64,000 nucleotides of DNA from Novosphingobium sp. SG919 (GTDB taxonomy: Bacteria; Pseudomonadota; Alphaproteobacteria; Sphingomonadales; Sphingomonadaceae): contig NZ_JABCNG010000006.1 of NCBI RefSeq assembly GCF_012932495.1, positions 372,001 to 436,000 of the forward strand. Reading direction: 5' to 3'. Of this stretch, positions 42,087-49,223 are shown in pieces. The translations under genes and the position numbers were made by a program. The notes under the pieces were generated by a model. It was given only the letters and a program-made list of their open reading frames with translations, was not told the origin of the DNA and searched no databases. Within the stretch, counting starts at the first letter, position 1. Each line of letters begins with the position of its first letter.

Positions 42087-42806
42087 ATGACCTTGCCCCA
42101 GCATATCGTGATCCTCACCGGTGCCGGCGTTTCGGCGGAAAGCGGCATCGACACCTTTCGTGATGGCGGCGGCCTGTGGGAACAGCACCGCGTCGAAGAC
42201 GTCGCCACGCCCGAGGCGTTCGCGCGTGATCCCGACCTCGTCCTTCGCTTCTACGACTTGCGGCGCGCTGCGATCCAGGAAAAGGCGCCCAACGCCGCCC
42301 ATCGTGCGCTGGCCCGGCTCGAACACGAATGGCCGGCAAAAGTACCCGGCGGCAGCGTCACGCTCGTTACCCAGAATGTCGACGACCTGCACCTGCGGGC
42401 CGGCTCGCGCCATCTCATCGCCATGCACGGGCAGCACCTGTCGGCCTGGTGCACCGCATGCGACACGCGCCACGCCTGGACCGGCCCGCTGATCGACCGT
42501 CCGCCCTGCCCGGCGTGCGGCGCAGCCAGCCTTCGGCCTGATATCGTGTGGTTCGGCGAAGTGCCCTATCGCATGGACGATATCCACGATGCCATGCAGC
42601 GCGCGGACCTGTTCGTGTCGATCGGCACTTCCGGCGCGGTCTATCCGGCAGCAGGCTTCGTCCGCCTGGCGCGCGAGTTGGGGGCCGAAACGGTCGAACT
42701 CAATCTGGAACGCAGCCAGGGCTCGGCATGGTTCCACGATACGCGGCTGGGCCCGGCCACGCAGGTCGTACCTGGATGGGTAGACGAACTGCTCAAGACG
42801 CCCTGA
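42087..42806 (+). CDS. cobB: NAD-dependent protein deacylase (sirtuin, CobB-like)
   Basis: A 239-residue class III sirtuin that removes acyl groups from lysine using NAD. Signatures are ILTGAGVSAESGIDTFRDGG, VTLVTQNVDDLHLRAGS, catalytic His in IAMHGQHL, the zinc site AWCTACDTRH with PPCPACGAASLRPDIVWFGE, and LFVSIGTSGAVYPAAGF. A Tyr-x-x-Arg desuccinylase pair appears plausible in RFYDLRRAA. ATG 42087 follows the inverted repeat at 42042. Length is normal for the family. Confidence 0.88.
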   Translation: MTLPQHIVILTGAGVSAESGIDTFRDGGGLWEQHRVEDVATPEAFARDPDLVLRFYDLRRAAIQEKAPNAAHRALARLEHEWPAKVPGGSVTLVTQNVDDLHLRAGSRHLIAMHGQHLSAWCTACDTRHAWTGPLIDRPPCPACGAASLRPDIVWFGEVPYRMDDIHDAMQRADLFVSIGTSGAVYPAAGFVRLARELGAETVELNLERSQGSAWFHDTRLGPATQVVPGWVDELLKTP

Positions 42807-42815
42807 CAGCAAATG

Positions 42816-42859
42816 CGAAAAAGCCCGGCCAAGGTTTACGAAGAAGCCTCGGTCCGGGC
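42816..42859 (-). terminator. Probable terminator of the MoeB/ThiF-like gene
   Basis: GCCCGG (42823) pairs with CCGGGC (42854) and an imperfect inner stem CCAAGG/CCTCGG. On the minus strand the stem is followed by TTTTTC. It lies about 110 bp past the stop at 42968 and could also stop cobB transcripts. Confidence 0.6.
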
Positions 42860-42967
42860 CAAGTCCCAGGTTCATGGCTTGCACCACGCGCCTGTCGGGT
42901 CGCCCGATAATTCTACGCTTCCGCCGTCCGCCCGCCATCCCCCGAACGCGGTATATTGCTTATTTTG

Positions 42968-43744
42968 TCAGGCCGCCGGGGCGGCGTGGCCGCACGTGGC
43001 GCAGCCGGGATCCTGCGCGATGCGCATGGTGCGCAGCGATGGCTTGAGCCCGTCGAGCACATGCAATTCACCCCATTGCGGATCGCCCAGGCTGGCGACG
43101 CCTTCCAGCAGAACGCGCAAGGCTGCCATGGCGCCAAAGGTGCCTACCATGCCCACCATCGCCCCCAGCACGCCTTGTGCCGCGCAAGTGTCGCAATCCT
43201 CCGCGTCAAACGCATCGCCCACGAAGCAGCGATAGCAGGCATGCCCCGGCCGATGCCCGGCAAAGTTGGCCACCTGCCCCTGGAACCGGCCCAGCGCCGC
43301 GCTGGTCAACGGCACGCCGGCCGCCACGCAGGCATCCGATACGGCAAGGCGAGTGGCAAAATTGTCCGATCCATCCAGCACCACATCGGCGCCTGCCACC
43401 AAGCCGGCGGCATTGTCGCGCGCGATGCGCGTGCGCTGCGCCGTCACCGTCAAGGCGGGGTCGAAGCGCGTCACCCAGTCGGCCGCCGCATCGGCCTTGG
43501 GCCGACCCACATCGGCCAGCGTGAAGATCGTCTGCCGCTGGAGATTCGATGGCTCGATCACGTCATCGTCGATCAGGGTCAGCCGCCCCACGCCCGCCCC
43601 GGCCAGGTATTGCAGCGCCGGGGCGCCGATCCCGCCCACGCCCACCAGCACCACATGGCTTCCCATGATCCGCGCCTGGCCGGCGCCTCCCACTTCAGGC
43701 AGCACGATGTGTCGGGCAAAGCGATCGAGGCGTTCTGGCGTCAT
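42968..43744 (-). CDS. MoeB/ThiF/HesA-family adenylyltransferase
   Basis: A 258-residue E1-like enzyme that adenylates the C-terminal Gly-Gly of a sulfur-carrier protein (MoaD or ThiS). It opens with RFARHIVLPEVGGAGQARIM, then the ATP site VGVGGIGAPALQYLAGAGVG and DDDVIEPSNLQRQ with the Arg-Gln, and carries the structural zinc CxxC pairs CYRC and CATC. No C-terminal rhodanese domain is present, so it is the short MoeB/ThiF form. Whether it serves molybdopterin or thiamine cannot be told. ATG 43744 fits the conserved start. Confidence 0.85.
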   Translation of the reverse strand: MTPERLDRFARHIVLPEVGGAGQARIMGSHVVLVGVGGIGAPALQYLAGAGVGRLTLIDDDVIEPSNLQRQTIFTLADVGRPKADAAADWVTRFDPALTVTAQRTRIARDNAAGLVAGADVVLDGSDNFATRLAVSDACVAAGVPLTSAALGRFQGQVANFAGHRPGHACYRCFVGDAFDAEDCDTCAAQGVLGAMVGMVGTFGAMAALRVLLEGVASLGDPQWGELHVLDGLKPSLRTMRIAQDPGCATCGHAAPAA

Positions 43745-43824
43745 GGTGGTGGAGGTAGGCGCACGAACGCCAAAAGGCGAGAGGGCCATTTGCAAAGGCG
43801 CCTTGCTGGGCCACAAGCACGCGC

Positions 43825-43986
43825 ATGAAAGATCGCATCTGGATCGTGCTGGTGCTGGCCCTGCTACTGGGCGTGGTAATCGGCTGGTGGGGCAAGGGGC
43901 ATTGGGCCGAACGGGAATGCCGCGCCGGTGGCGGCACCTGGTTCGATACCGCCAGCACCTGTGGAAAAGTCAGCGTAAAACCCTGA
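43825..43986 (+). CDS. Small single-span membrane protein, 53 residues
   Basis: A short frame reads MKDRIWIVLVLALLLGVVIG, then WWGKGHWAERECRAGGGTWF, ending in TCGKVSVKP. One N-terminal membrane span is followed by a short hydrophilic domain with two Cys in the pattern ECRAGGGTWFDTASTC, as in small sphingomonad proteins with CxxxGGxWxxxxxxC. It would sit in the inner membrane with the Cys end outside. There is no strong ribosome site. The reading frame's clear membrane-plus-Cys design supports it as real. Confidence 0.6.
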   Translation: MKDRIWIVLVLALLLGVVIGWWGKGHWAERECRAGGGTWFDTASTCGKVSVKP

Positions 43987-44141
43987 GCACACGCGGTGGA
44001 TCGGGGGTGGGCAACCCGGTGCAAAACCGCAGCATAACACTGTCGACAAGCTGGGCATAAACCTGTGCCCAGCGCGTGGACAAGGCTGCGGACAACCGCG
44101 CGCGCAACCCTGTGCATAACCACGGGATGGTCGGCGGATAA
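43960..44141. promoter_or_regulatory. Cluster of DnaA-box-like 9-mers downstream of dnaA
   Basis: Two full matches to TTWTNCACA on the minus strand lie at 43960-43968 (TTTTCCACA) and 44111-44119 (TTATGCACA). Four further 9-mers differ by two bases: 44041-44049, 44075-44083, 44087-44095 and 44133-44141. All except the palindrome-like 44041 site point the same way. This suggests DnaA binding, for titration, regulation or origin function. No AT-rich unwinding stretch is obvious, which weakens an oriC call. Confidence 0.45.
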
Positions 44142-44184
44142 CCTTGGGCAAATCCCGGCAAACGCCGGGGACAGTCCGGGATGC

Positions 44185-44206
44185 CCCGGCGCCGTTGGGC
44201 GCCGGG
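44185..44206 (-). terminator. Stem-loop after dnaA
   Basis: A perfect 9-bp stem CCCGGCGCC/GGCGCCGGG with a GTTG loop lies 12 bp past the dnaA stop. No T-run follows on the minus strand, so termination efficiency is uncertain. Confidence 0.5.
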
Positions 44207-44218
44207 ATCATGCCGCGA

Positions 44219-45658
44219 TCAGTCTTCCAGCTGGCGCAGCAAGGTGCGCACGTCGCCATCCATGTCGGCGTCGCGGCTGCGCAGGTCTTCGATCAGGCGC
44301 ACGGCGTGGATCACGGTGGAGTGATCACGCCCGCCAAACTTGCGGCCGATCTCGGGATAGGACCGGGGGGTCAGCACCTTGGCCAGGTACATCGCCACCT
44401 GGCGCGGACGCACCACCGCGCGGGCGCGGCGCTTGGACGCCATTTCCGAGCGATCGACGCGATAGAACTGGCACACCGTGCGCTGGATCTCGTCGATCGT
44501 GATGCGGCGGCGGTTGGCCGACAATATGTCGGTCAGCTGCTCTTCGGCCAGTTGCAGGCTGACCTGCTGGCCGGTGAGCTGGGCAAAGGCGATCAGCTTG
44601 TTGAGGCCGCCAACCAGTTCACGCACGTTGCGATTGATCGTGCGGGCCAGGAATTCGACCACGTCCTGCGGCACCTGGGCGCTGGTGAAGCGCGACAGGC
44701 GGTGCTCCAGGATCTGGCGCCGCAGCTCGATGTCAGCAGCCTGTATATCGGCGACGAGCCCCATCGACAGGCGGGAGAGCAGGCGCTGTTCGACACCGTC
44801 GAGCGCCTGGGGCGCGCGATCGGCCGCCACTACCAAGCGCTTGCCGGCGCTGAGCAGGGCATCGATGGTGTGCAGGAATTCTTCCTGCGTGCTGGCCTTG
44901 CCGATGATGAACTGGATGTCGTCCACCAGCAGCATGTCGAAGCTGCGCAGGCGCGACTTGAACTCGATCATCTCGTTCTGGCGCATGGCCTGGACGAATT
45001 CGATCATGAACCGTTCGGCCGAGCAGTAGAACACCCGCGCGCCGGGGCGCGCCGCCATAAAGCCATTGGCAATGGCGTGCAGCAGGTGGGTCTTGCCCTG
45101 GCCGGTGGAGCCCTTGAGATAGAGCGGCGAGAACTGCGGCGTTTCGGCCGCGGCCATGCGCTGCGCCGCGTTGAGCGCCAGGACATTGGCACTGCCGGTG
45201 ACGAAATCGCCAAAGGTCAGCGACGGGTCGATGCCCGAAGCGGCGGTATCGAATCCTGCCACGGTCGGCGCCGGGGCCGGCGCCGGACGGCTGGCCGGGG
45301 CCAGCACCGGGGCGCTTTCGTTGGCAGCCGCCACGCGCAGCTCGGGTGCTGCCCGGCCACCCACGCGCAACTCGGGCATGGCCCGGCGGCGGGGGTGCAC
45401 GGTGATGCGCACCTGGCGCACTTCGGCCCGGGCGATCTTCCACGCCAGGGACAGGCGATCGGCAAAGCGATCGGCCACCCAGTTGGCCGAGAATTCGGTG
45501 GGCAGGAACAAGTCCAGCGTGCCGGTTTCCTTGCAGAAACTGCCCAGCTGGATCGGCTTGATCCACTGCGTGTGCAGCTGCGGCCCCAGGTCCTTCTTGA
45601 GGCCCTGGCTGATGTCGGCCCAATCGGCCGCCAGGTCGAGCGCTTCCTGGTCCTCCAT
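44219..45658 (-). CDS. dnaA: Chromosomal replication initiator protein DnaA
   Basis: A 479-residue initiator. Domain I starts ADWADISQGLKKDLGPQLHT. A variable linker runs to about 165. The AAA+ domain has LYLKGSTGQGKTHLLHAIAN (Walker A), MLLVDDIQFIIGKASTQEEF (Walker B) and sensor motifs. The C-terminal DNA-binding domain ends with the DnaA signature GGRDHSTVIHAVRLIEDLRS. It binds DnaA boxes and opens oriC. The frame extends upstream to ATG 45811, adding a Gly/Ala-rich 51-residue segment; ATG 45658 matches the usual family start. Gene order rpsT-dnaA is typical of alphaproteobacteria. Confidence 0.93.
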   Translation of the reverse strand: MEDQEALDLAADWADISQGLKKDLGPQLHTQWIKPIQLGSFCKETGTLDLFLPTEFSANWVADRFADRLSLAWKIARAEVRQVRITVHPRRRAMPELRVGGRAAPELRVAAANESAPVLAPASRPAPAPAPTVAGFDTAASGIDPSLTFGDFVTGSANVLALNAAQRMAAAETPQFSPLYLKGSTGQGKTHLLHAIANGFMAARPGARVFYCSAERFMIEFVQAMRQNEMIEFKSRLRSFDMLLVDDIQFIIGKASTQEEFLHTIDALLSAGKRLVVAADRAPQALDGVEQRLLSRLSMGLVADIQAADIELRRQILEHRLSRFTSAQVPQDVVEFLARTINRNVRELVGGLNKLIAFAQLTGQQVSLQLAEEQLTDILSANRRRITIDEIQRTVCQFYRVDRSEMASKRRARAVVRPRQVAMYLAKVLTPRSYPEIGRKFGGRDHSTVIHAVRLIEDLRSRDADMDGDVRTLLRQLED

Positions 45659-46261
45659 TCCCCCGTCACGTCCTTTCCGTGGCGCTGCGGCCTGCGCGGC
45701 GCGTCCACTGGCTGCCACAAGCGCAGCTGCCCCATTGGGGGAGCCGCCGCCTTGGGAACCGATTGCGGCCGTGCCACCCGCACCGCCACTTGCACCGCCG
45801 AACTGATCCATCTTCACGCTTCGCCGTCCCACGTAAATAATCCAGGCCTGCGGCCAGATGCCCCCGCGTTGCAGGCAAACGCCCACGGGCATGGCGTATC
45901 GGCAAAGACCGAACCGCCAGGGTCCCGCGGACACAGCCTACCTGTCCGCCAGTGCCGCAGTGGGCACGGCAGATTGCCGTATCGAGCGATGTTCCGTGAC
46001 ACCGTGCCCCGATCGATCCGTGTCGTAACGGACCGGCCAACGCGCGGCGTGGTCTCTGTCTATGAGCCACTGCGGGGGCTGTGCAAGCCCATCAGGCGCA
46101 AAATTTCTGAAATAATTAGCCTTGACTCAACAACTGCGCGAAAATCGCTTAAGTCATTGAAATTTGGCTAATTAACAAAATGCGCATCATGCGAATCGCC
46201 ACAAATCCGTCACTTGCACGTCCGTGCCGTGTCATCGAACCGTCGCATATCGCGCAGACGA
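45659..46261. promoter_or_regulatory. dnaA upstream region
   Basis: About 600 bp between the dnaA start and the rpsT terminator. From 46100 to 46200 it is strongly AT-rich, a likely promoter zone for dnaA. It holds an inverted pair TAATTAGCC (46113-46121) and GGCTAATTA (46166-46174), and GANTC sites at 46124 (GACTC) and 46193 (GAATC), the target of alphaproteobacterial CcrM methylase. The part near 45659-45811 may be an N-terminal dnaA extension. Confidence 0.4.
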
Positions 46262-46291
46262 AAATGGCCGGCGTTCATCACGCCGGCCAAA
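46262..46291 (-). terminator. Rho-independent terminator of rpsT
   Basis: An 8-bp perfect stem GGCCGGCG/CGCCGGCC with a 7-base loop, followed on the minus strand by ATTTTC. It lies about 55 bp past the rpsT stop. Confidence 0.75.
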
Positions 46292-46345
46292 GCCGTATTT
46301 GTGCGCAGTGCGTCCCCTAACAAAAAAGGGCGCAAAGCGGCCGAA

Positions 46346-46606
46346 TCAGAGAGCGGCGACTCGCTTGCTCAAGCGCGAGAGCTTGCGGGCCACGGTGTTC
46401 TTGTGGACCACGCCGCGGGCAACGCCACGGGCCAGTTCAGGCTGAGCAGCCTTGAGCGCTTCGGCCGCGACGGCCTTGTCACCACCGGCGATCGCGGTTT
46501 CCACCTTCTTCACGAAGGTACGGATGCGCGAAAGGCGGTTGCCGTTGATTTCGGCGCGGCGTTCGTTGCGACGGATGCGCTTGCGGGCTTGCGGCGTATT
46601 GGCCAT
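46346..46606 (-). CDS. rpsT: 30S ribosomal protein S20
   Basis: An 86-residue basic, all-helical protein that binds the 5' domain of 16S rRNA. It opens [20 protein letters not shown] and ends [17 protein letters not shown], both diagnostic. CAGGA lies 6 bases before ATG 46606, and the next upstream codons have no family similarity. It precedes dnaA in the same direction, the usual alphaproteobacterial order. Confidence 0.95.
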   Translation of the reverse strand: MANTPQARKRIRRNERRAEINGNRLSRIRTFVKKVETAIAGGDKAVAAEALKAAQPELARGVARGVVHKNTVARKLSRLSKRVAAL

Positions 46607-46899
46607 GTCTGTCCTGTTTCTGTCCTCTGGCGGGCCACCCCGGGGGGCAGACCGGAAAATGTCCTGGTCTTGCTCGACTTGGTCGTTCGACAAGGCGGGC
46701 AAGCCCGCTGGAAAGCGGCGCCCATACCGGGCTGTGGACGAATCGTCAAGGCGATGCTTGCACCCCGCGTTCGTCCGGCCAACCCGGCCTGCCCGTTTCC
46801 GACGGGCGCGATGTCGGATCGCCAAGTCGCGCGATTCGATGGGCGGCCATAGCCGCTGTTGGCCCCGCGCTCAATCGGGCAAGCTCAATCGGCCAAAGC

Positions 46900-48075
46900 T
46901 CAATCGACCAGCCGCAGCGCCACCTTGCCGCCCTCGCCAGCGGGCGCCAGGGCAAAACGATCGAGCACATGCGCCACGGCCTGGCGCGCGACCAGTTCCA
47001 CGCCCTGCGCCACCGCAGGCGCCAGCAAGGCCTTGGCCAGCCAAGCCCCGCCGGGCCGGTCGTGCAGGCGCGCCTTCGAAAAGCGCAGCGGGTCGAACCG
47101 CGCCGGCTCGGGCCACAGCGTCGCATCGACATGGGTTGCCGCCGGGCTGATCGCCACGACCGCGCCCGCTTCCAGGCAATGCTCGCCCAGCGGCAGCGGC
47201 GCGACCAGGCGCCGCTCTACCAGCAGTGGGGCAGGCATCAGGCGCCACGCCTCGTGCGTGGCCATTTCGACCAGTTCGAGTGCCACCGGTGCGGTGCGGC
47301 CTGCCGCGCGCGCGCTGCGCACTTCGGCGCGCAAGGTATCCTGCCAGTCCGGCGTTTCGGCCAGGTGCCGCGCCAGGGTACACAGCAGGCGCAAGCCCAC
47401 CGCATGGCATTCCTGCAGCGTTTCCAGCATCACCGGATCGGTATGCCCGGCCTGGGCCAGGCCACGCGCCATGGCCTGGCGCGCGCCCATCGCCGAGGAC
47501 GGCAACCCGCGCGGCATGGCGCGGCGCAGCAGGCTGCCGCCATCATCCAGGGTGGCCAGCGCCCCGGCCAACCGCTCGGCCGCGCCCGATCCTGCGGCCA
47601 GCCCGGTCATCGCCGGCACCAGCGCGCGCGCCAGCATCATCGCCAGGGCCGGCTGGACACGAACCGTGCCCGCCCGCCAGCGCGCCAGTTCGGCATGGAA
47701 TACCGCGCCCAGCACTGCTTCTTGAACGGCTGGCGCCTGCCCCGCCGCATCCCGCGCGGCCGCGGCGCGATCGGCCCCCAGGGCTGCAAACTGCGTGCCG
47801 TCATCGTCCAGCACCAGCCGGTTGAACCTCGCATCCAGCAGCATCACGCGCTTGCCCTGGCGAAAGACCGGGCCAAGGCGCGCCTTGTCGCGCAGCAGGC
47901 GTGCCAGCGGATCGCCCCAGCCCAGCCCGCCACTGGTTTCCGGAACGGGCAGCGGCGCGTTCGCCAGCGTGGTGTCAACCAGGGACTCGCCATCGCCCGC
48001 CAGGGGCAATGCATGGCCCTCTGGAAGGGGGGCACGGGGATTCAGGTTCTGCAAATCGTTCGCCGGCGTCAGCAT
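46900..48075 (-). CDS. Cytochrome P450-like protein lacking the haem-ligand cysteine
   Basis: A 391-residue protein. The C-terminal half tracks a P450: LLCTLARHLAETPDWQDTLR (I-J helix region), EMATHEAWRLMPAPLLVERR (K-helix ExxR), VVAISPAATHVDATLWPEPA and RFDPLRF (PERF-like). Where the FxxGxRxCxG haem loop should follow, it reads HDRPGGAWLAKALLAPAV with no Cys, and the I-helix AGxxT is also absent. So a normal haem-thiolate oxygenase activity is unlikely. It could be a pseudo-enzyme or bind haem differently. GGAGAG before ATG 48075 sets the start. It lies 95 bp downstream of hemH. Confidence 0.65.
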   Translation of the reverse strand: MLTPANDLQNLNPRAPLPEGHALPLAGDGESLVDTTLANAPLPVPETSGGLGWGDPLARLLRDKARLGPVFRQGKRVMLLDARFNRLVLDDDGTQFAALGADRAAAARDAAGQAPAVQEAVLGAVFHAELARWRAGTVRVQPALAMMLARALVPAMTGLAAGSGAAERLAGALATLDDGGSLLRRAMPRGLPSSAMGARQAMARGLAQAGHTDPVMLETLQECHAVGLRLLCTLARHLAETPDWQDTLRAEVRSARAAGRTAPVALELVEMATHEAWRLMPAPLLVERRLVAPLPLGEHCLEAGAVVAISPAATHVDATLWPEPARFDPLRFSKARLHDRPGGAWLAKALLAPAVAQGVELVARQAVAHVLDRFALAPAGEGGKVALRLVD

Positions 48076-48170
48076 GCTCTCTCCATCTGGCCGAACCTGT
48101 TGCCGGTTCTGGCCGTGACCGAGAGAATGCCACGCCACGCGGGCGTGTCAAATGCGCAAAACCGGCAGGA

Positions 48171-49223
48171 TCAGGGCGCGATCCAGCCCGCCAGTTCGCG
48201 CCGCACGATCGCTTCGAGCAGATCCATGCCCGCGCCCGAGGTATTGAGGCACGACAGCGCAGCAAAATCAGTGCCGCCCGCCGCGATGAAATCGTCTTTC
48301 CCGCGCAAGGCCAGTTCCTCCAGCGTTTCCAGGCAATCGGCCGAAAAGCCCGGCGCCGCGATCGCCACTTTGCGCGTGCCGCCCCGGGCCAGTTCGACCA
48401 GCGTGGTGTCGGTGGCCGGCTCCAGCCACTTGGCCCGGCCGAAGCGCGACTGGAAACTGGTTTCCACGCGCAGCCCCGGATGGCTTTGGGCAAAGGCCGC
48501 GGCGAGAAGGCGCGAGGTCTTGCGGCAATGACAATGATAGGGATCGCCCAGATGCAGCGTGCGCTCGGGCATGCCGTGATAGCTCAGCAGCAGCACATCG
48601 GGCACGAACGAGAGGGCGCCGATCTGGCCGGCAAGATCGGCATGCAGCGCGCCGATCGCAGCAGCGTCGTCATGATAGGGCGGCAGTGTCCGCAGCGCGG
48701 GCAAGCGGCGCCGCGCCTTGATCCAGTCTGCCAGGGCATCGAGCGCGCTGGCCGTGGTCGCCCCGGAATATTGCGGATAGAGCGGTGCCACCAGGATGCG
48801 CTCGCACCCGGCGGCCAGCAGCGCGTCCAGCTCTGCCCCCATCGCCGGGTTCTGATAGCGCATGGCATGGCGCACGATCACGCTCTCGCCCAGCCGTGCC
48901 CGCAGCGCCCGCGCCTGGCCCGCGGTGATCGCGGCCAGCGGAGACCCTTCCGGGCCCCACACCTGGGCATAGGCATGGGCCGATTTCTTGGGCCTGGTCC
49001 GCAGGATGATGCCGCGCAGGATCGGCTGCCACAGCAGCGTGGGGATTTCCACCACGCGCTTGTCCGACAGGAATTCCTTGAGATAGCGCCGCACCGATTG
49101 CACGTCGGGCCCATCCGGCGTGCCAAGGTTGACCAGCAGCACGCCGATGCGCCCCGTGGCCACCGGCGGATGGTCTGCCGGCAGGTGCGCAGGGCAGGAA
49201 TGGGGGGCAGCAGCAGCGGTCAT
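48171..49223 (-). CDS. hemH: Ferrochelatase
   Basis: A 350-residue enzyme that inserts Fe(II) into protoporphyrin IX, the last step of haem synthesis. It shows IGVLLVNLGTPDGPDVQSVR, LAPLYPQYSGATTASALD-like text (VAPLYPQYSGATTAS), LLSYHGMPERTLHLGDPYHC with the metal-binding His, and GFSADCLETLEELALRG with the conserved Glu. ATG 49223 overlaps the preceding gene's stop (ATGA), so it is translationally coupled to it. Length is normal. Confidence 0.92.
   Translation of the reverse strand: MTAAAAPHSCPAHLPADHPPVATGRIGVLLVNLGTPDGPDVQSVRRYLKEFLSDKRVVEIPTLLWQPILRGIILRTRPKKSAHAYAQVWGPEGSPLAAITAGQARALRARLGESVIVRHAMRYQNPAMGAELDALLAAGCERILVAPLYPQYSGATTASALDALADWIKARRRLPALRTLPPYHDDAAAIGALHADLAGQIGALSFVPDVLLLSYHGMPERTLHLGDPYHCHCRKTSRLLAAAFAQSHPGLRVETSFQSRFGRAKWLEPATDTTLVELARGGTRKVAIAAPGFSADCLETLEELALRGKDDFIAAGGTDFAALSCLNTSGAGMDLLEAIVRRELAGWIAP

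Noticed and set aside
43960-44218. Declaring this region the chromosomal origin
   Set aside because: No AT-rich unwinding element is visible and skew could not be computed. It is reported only as a DnaA-box cluster.
43864-44259. Minus-strand Cys/Pro-rich frame of 131 codons beside dnaA
   Set aside because: Its repeated Cys-Pro-Gly content comes from the DnaA-box-like repeats, and it overlaps the better-supported 53-codon plus frame.
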